NCBI GenBank assembly: GCA_964554535.1
Contig: CAZKPB010000017.1
Coordinates: 1 to 50,758, forward strand
DNA from: DMER64 sp964554535
GTDB taxonomy: Bacteria; Bacteroidota; Bacteroidia; Bacteroidales; UBA932
Direction: 5' to 3'
Length of the DNA: 50,758 nt
Below the pieces are notes generated by a model, which saw nothing but the letters and a program-made list of their open reading frames with translations, was not told the DNA's origin and did no database searches. Both the position numbers and the translations under genes were made by a program. Positions 32,531 to 43,800 of this stretch are shown here, piece by piece (position 1 is the first letter of the stretch; every line of letters starts with the position of its first letter).

Positions 32531-33372
32531 GTCGAGTAATTGTAGGTATTGGTGAAATCCTGTGGGATATGCTTCCCACCGGAAAAGCATTGGGCGGTGC
32601 CCCCGCCAATTTTGCTTATCATGCAAAACGTCTTGGGCAAGAAGGCTGGGCTGTCAGTGCCATTGGTGATGATGCCCTGGGAAATGAGATTCAAGAAATC
32701 GTTGCTGAAAAACAACTGAATAATATATTGGCCGTCACTTCCAAACCCACCGGTACCGTGCGCGTGAGTCTGGATGCTGCCGGGGTGCCTTCTTATACCA
32801 TAATGGAAGACGTTGCTTGGGATAATATTCCCTTCAATGAGCCCATGAAGGCTCTGGCCCAAAGAGCTGATGCCGTATGTTTTGGATCACTTGTTCAGCG
32901 CGGAAACTCCAGGCAGACGGTGCTCGATTTTATCAAGGCAATGCCTGTCAATGCCTTGAAAGTGTTTGACATTAATCTGCGTCAGCACTATTATTCTAAA
33001 CAAATTATTGCCGAGTCGTTGGAACTTGCTAACATCCTAAAAATCAACGATGAAGAAATTGACATTGTGTCGGAAATGTTTGATTTGGGCAATGATCAGG
33101 TAGCAGCCTGCAGAAAACTTATTGACGTGTATGATCTATCGTTGGTGATTCTGACCAAAGGTGCCAAAGGCAGTGCGGTCATTACAGCCGATCGGGTCCT
33201 AGAACACGCCGCCGGTAAGGTGACTGTTGTGGATACGGTAGGTGCCGGTGACTCTTTTACGGCTGCTTTTGTACTGGCTTATTTGAGAGGAGATTCACTG
33301 GAAGCCGCGCAACAACTTGCCGCCCAAACGGCAGATTATGTATGTTCCCAGGCAGGAGCTATGCCTCAATAG
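32527..33372 (+). CDS. Fructokinase (PfkB/ribokinase family)
   Basis: 281 residues. It phosphorylates fructose to fructose-6-phosphate in the cytoplasm. PfkB signatures: GIGEILWDMLP at the N-terminus, LGGAPANFAYH, and the C-terminal DTVGAGDSFTAAF with catalytic Asp242. The ATGA overlap with the permease couples import and phosphorylation. The product enters glycolysis directly. Confidence 0.9.
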   Translation: MSRVIVGIGEILWDMLPTGKALGGAPANFAYHAKRLGQEGWAVSAIGDDALGNEIQEIVAEKQLNNILAVTSKPTGTVRVSLDAAGVPSYTIMEDVAWDNIPFNEPMKALAQRADAVCFGSLVQRGNSRQTVLDFIKAMPVNALKVFDINLRQHYYSKQIIAESLELANILKINDEEIDIVSEMFDLGNDQVAACRKLIDVYDLSLVILTKGAKGSAVITADRVLEHAAGKVTVVDTVGAGDSFTAAFVLAYLRGDSLEAAQQLAAQTADYVCSQAGAMPQ

Positions 33373-33411
33373 AAAAAATTCCAACCTAATTTATTAACAT
33401 AAACTTATCAA

Positions 33412-36400
33412 ATGAAAAAACTTTATTTACTCATTCTTTCTATGGTACTTGTGCTTGCTTCTTCACAGTGGGCCGGTGCTCAGAATAAGTCGGTAAAAGT
33501 CAACGTCAAAGATGCCAACGGACCATTGATTGGTGCAACTGTTCTAGTCAAGGGCACTACCAATGGCGATGTGACTGATGTTGATGGGAATGTGACGATT
33601 AACAACGTAAATGAATCGTCCGTTCTTACAGTAAACTACATTGGCTTTGTTACTCAGGAAGTTCCTGTGGGAAAACAAGCCGTTATTGATGTCCTTCTTG
33701 TGGAAGATTCACAAGTTTTGGATGAATTGGTGGTTGTAGGGTATGGTACTCAAAAGAAGGAATCTCTTACCAGTGCCATTACTTCCGTACGAGCCGAAGA
33801 CGTGACCAACACCAAACAAAACGACGTGGTGACCGCCCTTCAGGGAAAAGTTGCCGGTCTGTTTATCCGCCAGTCAGGTGGTACCCCGGGTAGCTTCGGG
33901 GCCGATATCAGCTTGCGCGGTTACGGTGCTCCCATTGTGGTTATTGACGGTGTGGTTCGTTCTGAATCATACAGCAATAGAAACAAAGGTATCAACACCG
34001 ACTTGACTTTGTCTCAGTTGAATCCGGAAGACATTGAAAGCATTTCAGTATTGAAAGACGCTTCCGCTTCCATTTACGGGATGGGTGCCGCCAACGGGGT
34101 TATTATGGTAACCACCAAAAAAGGGACTGCTCAGAAAAAGCCTACCGTATCCTATTCGGACATCTTCTCGTTTGGTTCTCCCAAAATGCCTAAGGAAGTG
34201 GGTATTGTGGACTATATGAAATTGTCCAACGAAATGGCCGATGTGGCTAAGTTTGCCAGACCTTACTCTCAGGAAGAAATTGCTCAGTATGCCAGCGGTG
34301 AGAAACAGGGATTCAGCTGGTGGGATGCCGCTATGAAAAGCCATTCCTCCACACAGACCCACAACGTATCGGTACGCGGGGGTAGTGATGCCTTCACCTA
34401 CTTCCTCTCGGGAAGTTTCAACGACGACAAGAGTATCTATGATTCCCCCAACAACTACAAATATCAAAGATACACCCTCCGTGGTAACTTTACCGTGAAG
34501 TTGACTGACAATCTGACGATGGACTATCAGACGTCTTTCCGTTCCACGAACTCGGCCGACCCTGCCAATGATGACGTATACAATGAAAAATCAGCCATGA
34601 TTTTCAACTACATTGCGTTCTCTGACCGTTTCACTCCCGCTACGGTAGAAGGTAAACCCAATCACTATACGTATCAGGGTCAGTCTCCGACAGAAAACCC
34701 CATTGCCATGATGGACCACAATCTTAACTACACCGACAAGAGAGGACGTGCGTTCACCAACAGTGTAAACTTCAACTATGACGCTCCTTTCCTGAAAGGA
34801 CTTCATATGATGCTGCAGGGTGCCTACGACTTCAACTACGACGGATCTTATACCAAAAAGACCATTTATCCTCTTTACAGCTATGAAACCGATGAAATTC
34901 TGGGCTACGGCGGGGATGAAAATTCTTACCGTGAATCCATATCTGAAAGAGAACGTTATTACGGCCGTTTCCAAGCCAACTACAGCCACACTTGGGGCAA
35001 GCACACTGTTTCTTTGATGGCTGCCGCAGAAACGACTTTGTTCAACCGCAGAAACATGATGGCTAAGCGCCTCTATGGAGACTTCTTTACCCATCCGACC
35101 ATTTCCAGCGGTCTTGCCGCCACCGCATCCAACTCGGGTTCCAGATCAGAGACCGCCACTGCCGGTTACCTGGGCCGTGTAAACTATGAATTTGCCAACA
35201 AATATCTGGTGGAAGTGATGGCTCGTTACGATGGTACCTATGTATATCAACAAGGTCAACGTTGGGGCCTTTTCCCGTCGGTCTCTTTAGGTTGGAGAAT
35301 ATCGGAAGAAGGTTTCATCAAGAAGAACCTTCCGTTTATCAATACTCTGAAACTTAGATATTCAGACGGTATGACCGGGTTAAGCCAAGGTAGTCCTTAT
35401 GCGTATGAAAGCGGTTATGTATCCGGCAACTCTTACGTATTTTCTCCCGGAAGCTCCTCTCTTGGATATGTAAATAACCAAATTGCCAATACGGTGCTTA
35501 CCTGGGCCAACGTTCGTATGCAGGACATCGGTTTGGACTGGAATCTGTGGCACGACAAATTCGGTGGTACTTTTGACTTGTTCAGAAGACGCACGGAAGG
35601 TATTGCCGGTACCAGTTCGGGATCAAACCCCACTATTCTGGGTGTTACCGTACCTCAAATCAATATTGACTCTCAAGAAACGGTAGGGATGGAACTTATG
35701 CTTACCCATCGCAACAGAATCGGTAAATTGAGCTATAACATTGCCCTTACCGGTAACTTGTCCAGAACCAAGAGACTGCACGTAGAAAGTCAAGCCACTT
35801 CCCGTTGGGCTTCTTCCCAACAGTGGTGGGGCGGCGGTTTCTCGTTTGGCGGTGGTGGAAGTACCCAGGACCGCTGGTCAGACTATCACGCCCTGTGGTA
35901 CTATGGTCTTGACGGAGGTCGGTTTACCAGCTGGGAAGACATCTATGATTCCAATGTGAAATACGATGCCAATACCGGTATGCAGACTACCGTTGTAGGT
36001 CAGTACAAACTGTTGGACTACAACCAAGACGGTTATATCTCCGGTGCCGACGTGCAATACAAATGGGGTGAATCCAATCCGCCCTTGCAGTTTGGTTTGA
36101 ACGTGGGTTTGAATTATGAAAACTGGGACTTCAATATGGTATGGCAGGGAGCCACTATGGTTTCCAAGATCATCTGGTTGCTCCATACGTTTGGATACGG
36201 CGGGTATAACGACATTTTTGAGATGTACACCGACCGCTACCACGTAGCCACTGAAGGGGCCGACCCCTACGATCCCGCCACCGAATGGGTAGCCGGTTAC
36301 TGGCCTGCTCTTATGGATGCTTCCGATGCCAACAACTGGCGTCCGGGTATGTATGACGCTCCTTCTGATTTTACTCAGATCAACGCCACTTACTTCCGCC

Positions 36401-36612
36401 TCAAGAGTTTTGAAATCGGTTACACGCTTCCCAAGACTATCCTGAGAAAAGCCGGAATACGCAGTACACGCTTCTTTGTAGGTGGTGCCAACTGGCTCAC
36501 CCTCTGCACCAAAAAGATGAAATATTATGACCCCGAAGCTGCTGCCGCTATGCAATCTAACACGATGCCTATTATGAGAACCGTAAACTTTGGTATCAAT
36601 CTTAACTTCTAA
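33412..36612 (+). CDS. SusC/RagA-family TonB-dependent outer membrane transporter
   Basis: 1066 residues. Signal peptide (VLVLASSQWAGAQ), a carboxypeptidase-regulatory-like domain (about 25-100, KVNVKDANGPLIGATVLVKG), the TonB box/plug opening DELVVVGYGTQKKESLTSAI, the plug with the SusC pattern VIDGVVR and IESISVLKDASASIYG, and a 22-strand barrel ending in an aromatic C-terminus (FGINLNF). It imports oligosaccharides delivered by SusD. It shares the operon with the fructose genes (39-base gap). Substrate specificity is inferred from context. Confidence 0.95.
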   Translation: MKKLYLLILSMVLVLASSQWAGAQNKSVKVNVKDANGPLIGATVLVKGTTNGDVTDVDGNVTINNVNESSVLTVNYIGFVTQEVPVGKQAVIDVLLVEDSQVLDELVVVGYGTQKKESLTSAITSVRAEDVTNTKQNDVVTALQGKVAGLFIRQSGGTPGSFGADISLRGYGAPIVVIDGVVRSESYSNRNKGINTDLTLSQLNPEDIESISVLKDASASIYGMGAANGVIMVTTKKGTAQKKPTVSYSDIFSFGSPKMPKEVGIVDYMKLSNEMADVAKFARPYSQEEIAQYASGEKQGFSWWDAAMKSHSSTQTHNVSVRGGSDAFTYFLSGSFNDDKSIYDSPNNYKYQRYTLRGNFTVKLTDNLTMDYQTSFRSTNSADPANDDVYNEKSAMIFNYIAFSDRFTPATVEGKPNHYTYQGQSPTENPIAMMDHNLNYTDKRGRAFTNSVNFNYDAPFLKGLHMMLQGAYDFNYDGSYTKKTIYPLYSYETDEILGYGGDENSYRESISERERYYGRFQANYSHTWGKHTVSLMAAAETTLFNRRNMMAKRLYGDFFTHPTISSGLAATASNSGSRSETATAGYLGRVNYEFANKYLVEVMARYDGTYVYQQGQRWGLFPSVSLGWRISEEGFIKKNLPFINTLKLRYSDGMTGLSQGSPYAYESGYVSGNSYVFSPGSSSLGYVNNQIANTVLTWANVRMQDIGLDWNLWHDKFGGTFDLFRRRTEGIAGTSSGSNPTILGVTVPQINIDSQETVGMELMLTHRNRIGKLSYNIALTGNLSRTKRLHVESQATSRWASSQQWWGGGFSFGGGGSTQDRWSDYHALWYYGLDGGRFTSWEDIYDSNVKYDANTGMQTTVVGQYKLLDYNQDGYISGADVQYKWGESNPPLQFGLNVGLNYENWDFNMVWQGATMVSKIIWLLHTFGYGGYNDIFEMYTDRYHVATEGADPYDPATEWVAGYWPALMDASDANNWRPGMYDAPSDFTQINATYFRLKSFEIGYTLPKTILRKAGIRSTRFFVGGANWLTLCTKKMKYYDPEAAAAMQSNTMPIMRTVNFGINLNF

Positions 36613-36624
36613 TCTTATTGAAAT

Positions 36625-38589
36625 ATGAAAAAGATACTATATACAATCTCAGCTTTGCTTTGCCTGTCCGTTGGGCTTACTTCCTGTGATAAGATATTCA
36701 ACAACCTGGAAGGTGACCTGACCAAAATGACGGGAGCTGACATGGCTGCTTCGGAAGCAGGTATTCAGATGCTTTTGGCACAAGTATATTCATACCTTCC
36801 TGTAAATGATTTTGGATACGAAGATCAGTACACTATGAACGCCACCGACAGTCACGGCGGTGACTACGGTTTCAACTCCAATCCGTATTATGGAATGTAC
36901 GGCGTGCAAACTTATTGGAACTGGTCCGGTATACGTTCTATCAACTCGTTCATTGATATTGTCAACGACGCCAAGGAAAGAGGGGTTATCAATGAAGAGG
37001 CCCGCAAGGCCTATGTGGCTGAAGCCCGTTTTGTCAGAGCCTACTGCTACTTTATTATGGTAAGATCTTACGGTGGTGTGCCCATTATCACTGAAGTGCT
37101 TGACCCTTACTATGACGGTAAAGGCAATGAAGAACTTTTCAAGTTTGCCACACGTGCCACCGAAAAAGAAACTTGGGACTTTGTCATGACCGAACTGGAT
37201 GCCGTGGCAGCCGACCTGGGTGAAACCCCCGTTACCGAATTCCGTGCCGGCAAGTATGCCGCTCTGGGACTCAAGGCCCGTGCCGCTCTGTATGCCGCCT
37301 CTGTCAGCAAATACTGGGCAAAACAAGGTGCCATTGACACCAAATACAAAGCGGTTGCCAGCAAGAAAACCTATATGGAACCCTCTTACGCTTCTGACTA
37401 TTACAACCAGTGTATTGCCGCCTGCGAGGCCATCATTGGCAGCGGCCGCTTTGCTCTCTACGGAGCCAATCCCGCCAATGTGGCCGAAGCCGTTAAGAAT
37501 CTGGGAGAAATGTTCCTTACCAAAAAGAACAGCGAGTTTATCTTTGGCGTTTCTTTGAACGACGGGGTATCTTCTTCCGGTAGCAATTTTGACGTGTACA
37601 ACAGCCCCAGTCAGACCGTAACGGGTAACTCAAGCTGCGGCAAGTATTCCGTCACCATTGATTTTGTGGACAAGTTTGATTACTACGACGCCATGGGCGG
37701 CGCGGTAGACGGTACCATCAAGACCCGGAATGACGGAAAGGAAGACGAATACTTCAACGCCACTCTGTCTCGATTCCCCGCAGAAAAAGATAATATTGAC
37801 TACACGCGTTACGACAACATCAGCGATCCTTTCCAGAATAAAGACGCCCGCTTCCAGGCGTGGATTCTTTATCCCGATGCTCAATTCCGTGGCCAGACCA
37901 TCAAACTGCAGGGCGGTCTTATCCATTCCAACGGATCGGTTAACCTTTGGAACGACGGCAGTGAAACCATCGGGGACAAAACGTATTACGCTTTTGGCGG
38001 TCCTACCGGCGTGATTTCCGGTTTCTTCAATTATGAAAACAAGATGGCCGGCAACACCATCACTACCGGTTTTGGTCTTCGCAAATTCTTGGATCCCACT
38101 TCATTCCAGCTTTACCACAAAACCTTCTGGTATGATATCCGTTTTGCCGAAATTCTGTTGAGTTACTGTGAAGCGGTTGTTGAAAACAACGTATCCGCCA
38201 AGGTAGCCACTGCCCAGAAGTACCTCAATGACATCCGTCACAGAGCCGCTTTCACGGACAATGTGGATTTAACCATAGAAAACGTGCTTCATCAGAGAGA
38301 ACTTGAATTTGCCTTTGAAGGGGACCAACTTTATACATTGCACAGACGTCGTTCAATGTACAACAAGAGAAACGACCCCGAATTGGCAGGTACAAAACAT
38401 GCGTTGACTCCCGTACTTGACCTTTCCAAAGGCGACCCCAAATACATCTTTGTAAGATCAATTTTCTACGCAGAAGATCCTCTTACCGGTGGTAAGGCTT
38501 CTGACTACCATACCGATTACATTCAGTATTACAAAAAGATCAGCGACTACGGCGTGAATGGTTACGAACCCAATCCTGCTGACGAATAA
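36625..38589 (+). CDS. SusD/RagB-family surface glycan-binding lipoprotein
   Basis: 654 residues with lipobox LTSC, TPR-like helices including YVAEARFVRAYCYFIMVRSYGGVPIITEVLD (split here across residues about 125-160), and the C-terminal SusD block (FAEILLSYCEAVVEN, YLNDIRHRAAF, HQRELEFAFEGDQLYTLHRR). It caps the SusC barrel and binds the glycan. Somewhat longer than typical SusD. It lies 12 bases after susC. Confidence 0.94.
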   Translation: MKKILYTISALLCLSVGLTSCDKIFNNLEGDLTKMTGADMAASEAGIQMLLAQVYSYLPVNDFGYEDQYTMNATDSHGGDYGFNSNPYYGMYGVQTYWNWSGIRSINSFIDIVNDAKERGVINEEARKAYVAEARFVRAYCYFIMVRSYGGVPIITEVLDPYYDGKGNEELFKFATRATEKETWDFVMTELDAVAADLGETPVTEFRAGKYAALGLKARAALYAASVSKYWAKQGAIDTKYKAVASKKTYMEPSYASDYYNQCIAACEAIIGSGRFALYGANPANVAEAVKNLGEMFLTKKNSEFIFGVSLNDGVSSSGSNFDVYNSPSQTVTGNSSCGKYSVTIDFVDKFDYYDAMGGAVDGTIKTRNDGKEDEYFNATLSRFPAEKDNIDYTRYDNISDPFQNKDARFQAWILYPDAQFRGQTIKLQGGLIHSNGSVNLWNDGSETIGDKTYYAFGGPTGVISGFFNYENKMAGNTITTGFGLRKFLDPTSFQLYHKTFWYDIRFAEILLSYCEAVVENNVSAKVATAQKYLNDIRHRAAFTDNVDLTIENVLHQRELEFAFEGDQLYTLHRRRSMYNKRNDPELAGTKHALTPVLDLSKGDPKYIFVRSIFYAEDPLTGGKASDYHTDYIQYYKKISDYGVNGYEPNPADE

Positions 38590-38603
38590 CAATGTTTACT
38601 ACT

Positions 38604-39374
38604 ATGAAAAAAATATTTTACATTCTTTCAATTCTCGTTTTAACCAGCTCTTGCTCCTGGTTTGAGCTGGACAACTTTGATGGACCCAATGCAGCCATAT
38701 CGGGTACTATTATTGATGCCCAGACTAAAGAAGTTCTTGCGGTGGAATGCAAGTTCGGTAATATGTTTGGCGGCGTGTATATGGGCGCTCCCAATGAAGG
38801 TTATATCTCTGTGTATGAAAAGGGTTGGGACTATGAAGCCGCTCAATACTGGCACCTCAAGAATGACGGTACGTACAGAAACGCCGCCATCTTTGCAGGG
38901 GAATACCGTATGGAAGCCAATGCCAACAATTTTTATCCCGTCACCAAAGACAACGTAGTCATCAATGAAGGTGAAAACACTATGGATTGGGAAGTGATTC
39001 CTTATGTAAGAATCATTGACCCCAAAGTGGAATATGTAAACGGCAAATTTGTGGCCACCTATAAGTGCGAATTCGGAGATCCCGCCAAGGCCAACAAAAT
39101 TGTAAACGCCAAACTGCTTTGCTACCCCGATACGTTTGTAGGTGTATATTGCAACTATTGCGCTCAGGATCCTTCCGCCACCTCTACCCAAGTGGTAGCT
39201 GACGGCAAGACGGTCAACACACTGTCCATTGACCCCAAGTTGTCTGTGAACCTCGCTGAATTCAAATATACCGGCAAATACCATTATTTTAGAATTGCTG
39301 TTTGTGCGGAAGGTGCCCAAGCCAATACCGGACGCCATTACAACTATTGCCAAACCATTAAGATCAAACTGTAA
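38604..39374 (+). CDS. DUF3823-type surface lipoprotein
   Basis: 256 residues. Lipobox near LTSSC, then a W-x-x-DN start (SWFELDNFDGP) and the ISGTIIDAQTKEVL beta motif typical of DUF3823 proteins that follow susD. The rest is beta-rich with several Cys (CYPD, CNYC). It probably helps bind glycan at the cell surface, like SusE/F. I prefer the second ATG (38604), which starts the signal peptide. It sits 14 bases past susD. Confidence 0.72.
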   Translation: MKKIFYILSILVLTSSCSWFELDNFDGPNAAISGTIIDAQTKEVLAVECKFGNMFGGVYMGAPNEGYISVYEKGWDYEAAQYWHLKNDGTYRNAAIFAGEYRMEANANNFYPVTKDNVVINEGENTMDWEVIPYVRIIDPKVEYVNGKFVATYKCEFGDPAKANKIVNAKLLCYPDTFVGVYCNYCAQDPSATSTQVVADGKTVNTLSIDPKLSVNLAEFKYTGKYHYFRIAVCAEGAQANTGRHYNYCQTIKIKL

Positions 39375-39383
39375 GGTTATATC

Positions 39384-40733
39384 ATGAAAAGAAAATTAGT
39401 TATATGTGTTTGCGCCCTGATGGCCGTCTTACCGGCTGCAGCGCAAAACGGACCCCGCGGTCAACTGATGGCCGGTGCGGCCAAGGTGGATGTGACTCCT
39501 GCTGTGGAGGAACTTGCAAAAAATTCCTTTGGAATTCTTGACAAGACTCACGTGAGGGCCATTATCTTCTCAAACGGCAGCAGAAAAGCCGGTTTTGTAA
39601 ATATTGACGGGAACGCCAACCAACGGGTGGTGGATACCGTAAATATTATGGCTCAGAAAGAACTGGGTATTCCTGTAGGCAACATTATCTACAACGGTAC
39701 CCACTGTCACTCCACTGGCGCTGTCCGTGGTGACGAACTGATCAACCGGACCTACAAAGCCGTCAAAGACGCGTACAACGCCATGGTTCCCGCCAAAGTG
39801 GGCTTTGGAGAAGGCGTAAGTTATCTTAACGTGAAACGTGACCTCTTTGATGCCGAACGCGGCACCTGGTGGGAAGGCCCCGACTATGACGGAAAATCCG
39901 ACAAGACCGTGGCTGTCATTTACTTTGAAAGTATGGACGGCAAACCTATTGCCACTTATTTCAACTATGCGATGCATGCCGTAATCACCGGTCAGATGGA
40001 TATGATCACCGGCGACTTCCCCGGCAAAGCCGAAGAATATGTGGAAAGCCGTTACGGAAAAGATTTTGTAGCCATGTTTGCCTCCGGGGCAGCCGGCGAC
40101 CAGAATCCTCTTTACTTCCAGCAGACTTTTGACCTGCGCGACATCCGCATTGCGGACTATGCCGCCAAGGGTGAAGACATCTCCAACAAGATGCCTCCGG
40201 GAGGTCAGGGCCTTGACAGAAACAATCCGGAAGTCAAGAGACTGATGGACGAACAGAAGAGAATGGCTGAAAGCTACGGCCAACTGCTGGGCGAAGAAGT
40301 GAAGTATGTCATTATGTCTATGAAGCGTTTTGAAAACAATGTCACCATTAATTGCGGCAGAAAGAACGTTTCCTGCCCCGGAAGACGCCAGCTCAACGGT
40401 GGCGGCCGTGCCGGATATGCGGGTGAATATGAAGATGCAAAACCCATTGACATTGCTCTTGCGCTTGTAATGCTGGACGACATTCCGGTTACAGCGGTTG
40501 CCGGTGAAGTATACAACCAGATTGCCGTGCGCCTGAAGAAAGAATCACCGTATGCCAGAACCATGATGACAACCGTAGCCGACGGACACGGAGGCTGGGG
40601 CGGTTACATCCCTGACGATGAATCCTACGGTGCCCAAGTATTTGAAGTGCTGGGTTCGGGCTTTAAACAAGGCTATGCAGAGAGTGCTATTGTAAACGGT
40701 CTGCTTGACCTTATACATCAGGCCACTCATTAA
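39384..40733 (+). CDS. Ceramidase-fold metallohydrolase, copy 2
   Basis: 449 residues with a signal peptide (CALMAVLPAAAQ). Very similar to the copy at 24710: His ligands in THCHS (about 108-110) and YAMHAV, Glu in AGEVYNQ, Tyr in DDESYGAQVFE. Again Asn (Asn241 in AAGDQNP) stands at the place of the ceramidase catalytic Ser. Follows the DUF3823 protein by 9 bases within the PUL operon. A hairpin follows the gene. Confidence 0.83.
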   Translation: MKRKLVICVCALMAVLPAAAQNGPRGQLMAGAAKVDVTPAVEELAKNSFGILDKTHVRAIIFSNGSRKAGFVNIDGNANQRVVDTVNIMAQKELGIPVGNIIYNGTHCHSTGAVRGDELINRTYKAVKDAYNAMVPAKVGFGEGVSYLNVKRDLFDAERGTWWEGPDYDGKSDKTVAVIYFESMDGKPIATYFNYAMHAVITGQMDMITGDFPGKAEEYVESRYGKDFVAMFASGAAGDQNPLYFQQTFDLRDIRIADYAAKGEDISNKMPPGGQGLDRNNPEVKRLMDEQKRMAESYGQLLGEEVKYVIMSMKRFENNVTINCGRKNVSCPGRRQLNGGGRAGYAGEYEDAKPIDIALALVMLDDIPVTAVAGEVYNQIAVRLKKESPYARTMMTTVADGHGGWGGYIPDDESYGAQVFEVLGSGFKQGYAESAIVNGLLDLIHQATH

Positions 40734-40749
40734 TGATTTTTTTTGAAAG

Positions 40750-40782
40750 ACTGGCAGTTACCTCTTGTATGTAACTGCCAGT
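40750..40782 (+). terminator. Intra-operon hairpin
   Basis: Perfect 12-bp stem (ACTGGCAGTTAC against GTAACTGCCAGT) with a 9-base loop, followed by a weak T-rich stretch. It probably attenuates or stabilises rather than fully stops transcription, since three more PUL genes follow in the same direction without a clear new promoter. Confidence 0.62.
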
Positions 40783-40821
40783 TATTTCATTTATTGGTAC
40801 CGCGTAACTATCATTGACTCT

Positions 40822-43800
40822 ATGAAAAAATACTTATTATTAATTGTAACCTTATGCCTGCTTATACCGGGTACCGGTTATGCTCAAAGAGGGCAGTTAT
40901 ATGCAGGGGCTGCCAAAGCCGATATAACGCCGGCGGAAGAATCGCTTCCCAAGACATCCTATGGAATCTTGGATCACTGCTATACAAGAGCTATAGTGTT
41001 TGGTAACGGCACTACCAAGGCGGCCTTCATTTCATTTGACGGTGCAATGATTAACAATGGTCTGGTACAGACTGTCAATGAACGCGCTGCCAAAGAATTG
41101 GGAATTCCCGAAGGAAATATTATGTACAACTGGACCCATACCCATTCCGGCGCTGCCGTTAAAAATGAAGAGCTTGTGGCAAGGACCTGGAAGGCGCTCA
41201 AAGAGGCTTCTGATCAAATGGTTCCGGCCAAAGTGGGGTACGGTTCGGGGGTTTCCTATCTCAACGTCAAACGGGACCTTTTTGATGCCGAACGCGGCAC
41301 CTGGTGGGAAGGACCCGACTATGACGGCAAATCGGATAAAACGGTTGCCGTAATTTATTTTGAAAGTATGGACGGCAAGCCTATTGCCACCTACTTTAAC
41401 TATGCCATGCACGCCGTCATTTCCGGAAACCTGGATATGGTCAGCGGGGATTTCCCCGGGGCGGCGTCAAGGTATGTGGAAAGCGCGTATGATGACTATT
41501 TTGTGGCCCTTTTTGCCGCCGGTGCAGCCGGTGACCAGAATCCGCTCTTTTTTCAGCAGACTTTTGATTTGCGTGACATACGCATAGCCGACTATGCTGC
41601 TCGCGGAGAAGACATCTCCAACAAAATGCCTCCCGGCGGAGTGGGAATGGACCGCTCAAATCCGGAAGTGGCCCGCCTGATGAATGAACAGAAACAAATG
41701 GTGGAAAGCTACGGACAACTTCTGGGAGAAGAGGTGAAGTACGTGATTATGAATATGCGTCACATGGAATCTAATGTGACCCTGAGTTGTGGCCACAAAA
41801 AACTTTCCGTTCCCGGCAGACGCCAAACCAATGCGGGCGGTCGTGCCGGATATGTCGGTGAATATGAAGACATAGGTCCGGTAGACATTGACCTTCACCT
41901 TACGATGCTTGATGATATTCCCGTGGTGGGAACCAGCGGAGAACCTTATAATCCTATTGCCGTCAGATTAAAAAATGAATCGCCTTATTCCAGAACCATA
42001 ATGACGATGATATGTCAGGGCGCATTTACAGGATATATTCCCGATGACGAATCCTACGGGGCACAGTCTTTTGAAGTCCTCGGGTCAAAATTCAAGCAAG
42101 GTTATGCGGAAAGCGCTATTGTGAACGGGGCGCTTGACCTCATGCATGATGCCACGCACAGTGCGGTTATTGCCGGACCGCAGGTACCGGCGGACCCTTA
42201 CTACCAGATGAAAGAACAACCTTGTGTAAGTCAGGGGAAAAAACTTTATGGAGAACTGTATACTCCAAAGAACGGATTGTCACAGAAACCGGTCATTATC
42301 ATGGCGCACGGTTTTAACGGCACGTATATCAATTTTTACGATATTATTCCCGGCTTGACCAAAGACGGTTTTATGTGCTATACCTTTGATTTCAGCGGTG
42401 GTTCGGTAAGAAGCCGCAGTGAAGGGGATACCCGTGATATGACTATTTTCACCGAGACGCAGAATCTGATAGACGTGGTGGAAATGTTCCGGGAAATGAA
42501 GGGCGTGGACAAGGACAAAATCTTCCTGCTGGGAGAAAGCCAGGGCGGCCTGGTGGCAGCTATGGCCTCGGCAAGGATTCCGGACAAAGTCAAGGCGACA
42601 GCCTTGATGTACCCCGCGTTCACCATTCCGCTCAATGCCGAGAAAATGTTAGCCAGACAAGCCGATCCGGACAACATCAATATGATGGGAATGGCTATGG
42701 GCCGGAACTATTACGAGTCAATGCTCAAGTATGACCTCTATGCCGACATTGCTAAATATGAAAAAGACGTGCTCATTGTGCACGGTGATGCCGACAAGCT
42801 GGTCAACAAGAGTGTGTCGGACAAGGCGGCCGAGGTATACAAATCTTGTGAGTACCACGTCATTGAAGGAGGAGACCACGGCTTTAACAACCCCGAGAAC
42901 CGGGCCACCTGCCGTGAATATCTTGGCAAGTTCTTCAACGGCCAGCTCAAAACGGTGGAAGACAAGGTGCCCTGCCTGAGCTCTCCGGCGCATCAGCTGA
43001 GTCCCATGCCCAAAGAATATTCACGTGAGGCCAAGCAGCAGGGAACGGTGGTGCGGATGGATTACAAGACAAAGGGCGCCGATGGAAAGAAGCTTGACAA
43101 ATATTTCAAAGTTTATTTGCCTTACGGTTACGACCCTAATAACAAAGAGAAGAAATACAATGTGTTCTATCTGCTTCACGGAGGTAACGGTAATCCCGAG
43201 CATTATTGGATGTGGCCCAATCCCAGCCTCAAGAACATTTTGGACAACATGATTCAGCGCGGGGAAATTGACCCCCTGATTGTGGTCACCCCCACGTATT
43301 ATCCGCCCGACAGAACCTCGGGAGGTACCGACGATGTCAAGCTGTTCCATGACGAACTGGTTAAGGATATAATGCCGCTTGTTGAAGAAACTTATAATAC
43401 ATACGCCAAAAACGGGAAAGATAAATCGCTGATTGATTCAAGAACGCACAGGGCTTTTGGCGGCTTTTCACTGGGCTCGGCCTGTACCTGGTGGCAGTTT
43501 ATCCAGTCACTGGAATACTTCAAGTGGTTTATGCCTATGAGCGGCGACTGCTGGGCACTTCGTCAGATGGGAGGAGCCGACCAGTCCGATGCCACCGCCA
43601 AATTTCTGGCCGACAACTTGAAAAAATACCCGGCAAAGTTTGCCGATGATTTCTTTGTATACTCGCTTACGGGCGACTGCGACATTGCCTATGCCCCCGT
43701 ATTGAACCAGATGGCGGCGCTGCAGCAGTATCCCCAATTCCGCTTTGATGATGATTTTTCCAAAGGAAATATGTACTTTAGCGTAATGCATTCCGGATTT

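Noticed and set aside
40765..40821. Upstream ATG at 40765 for the triple hydrolase
   Set aside because: It overlaps the intra-operon hairpin and would bury the signal peptide 19 residues inside the protein.
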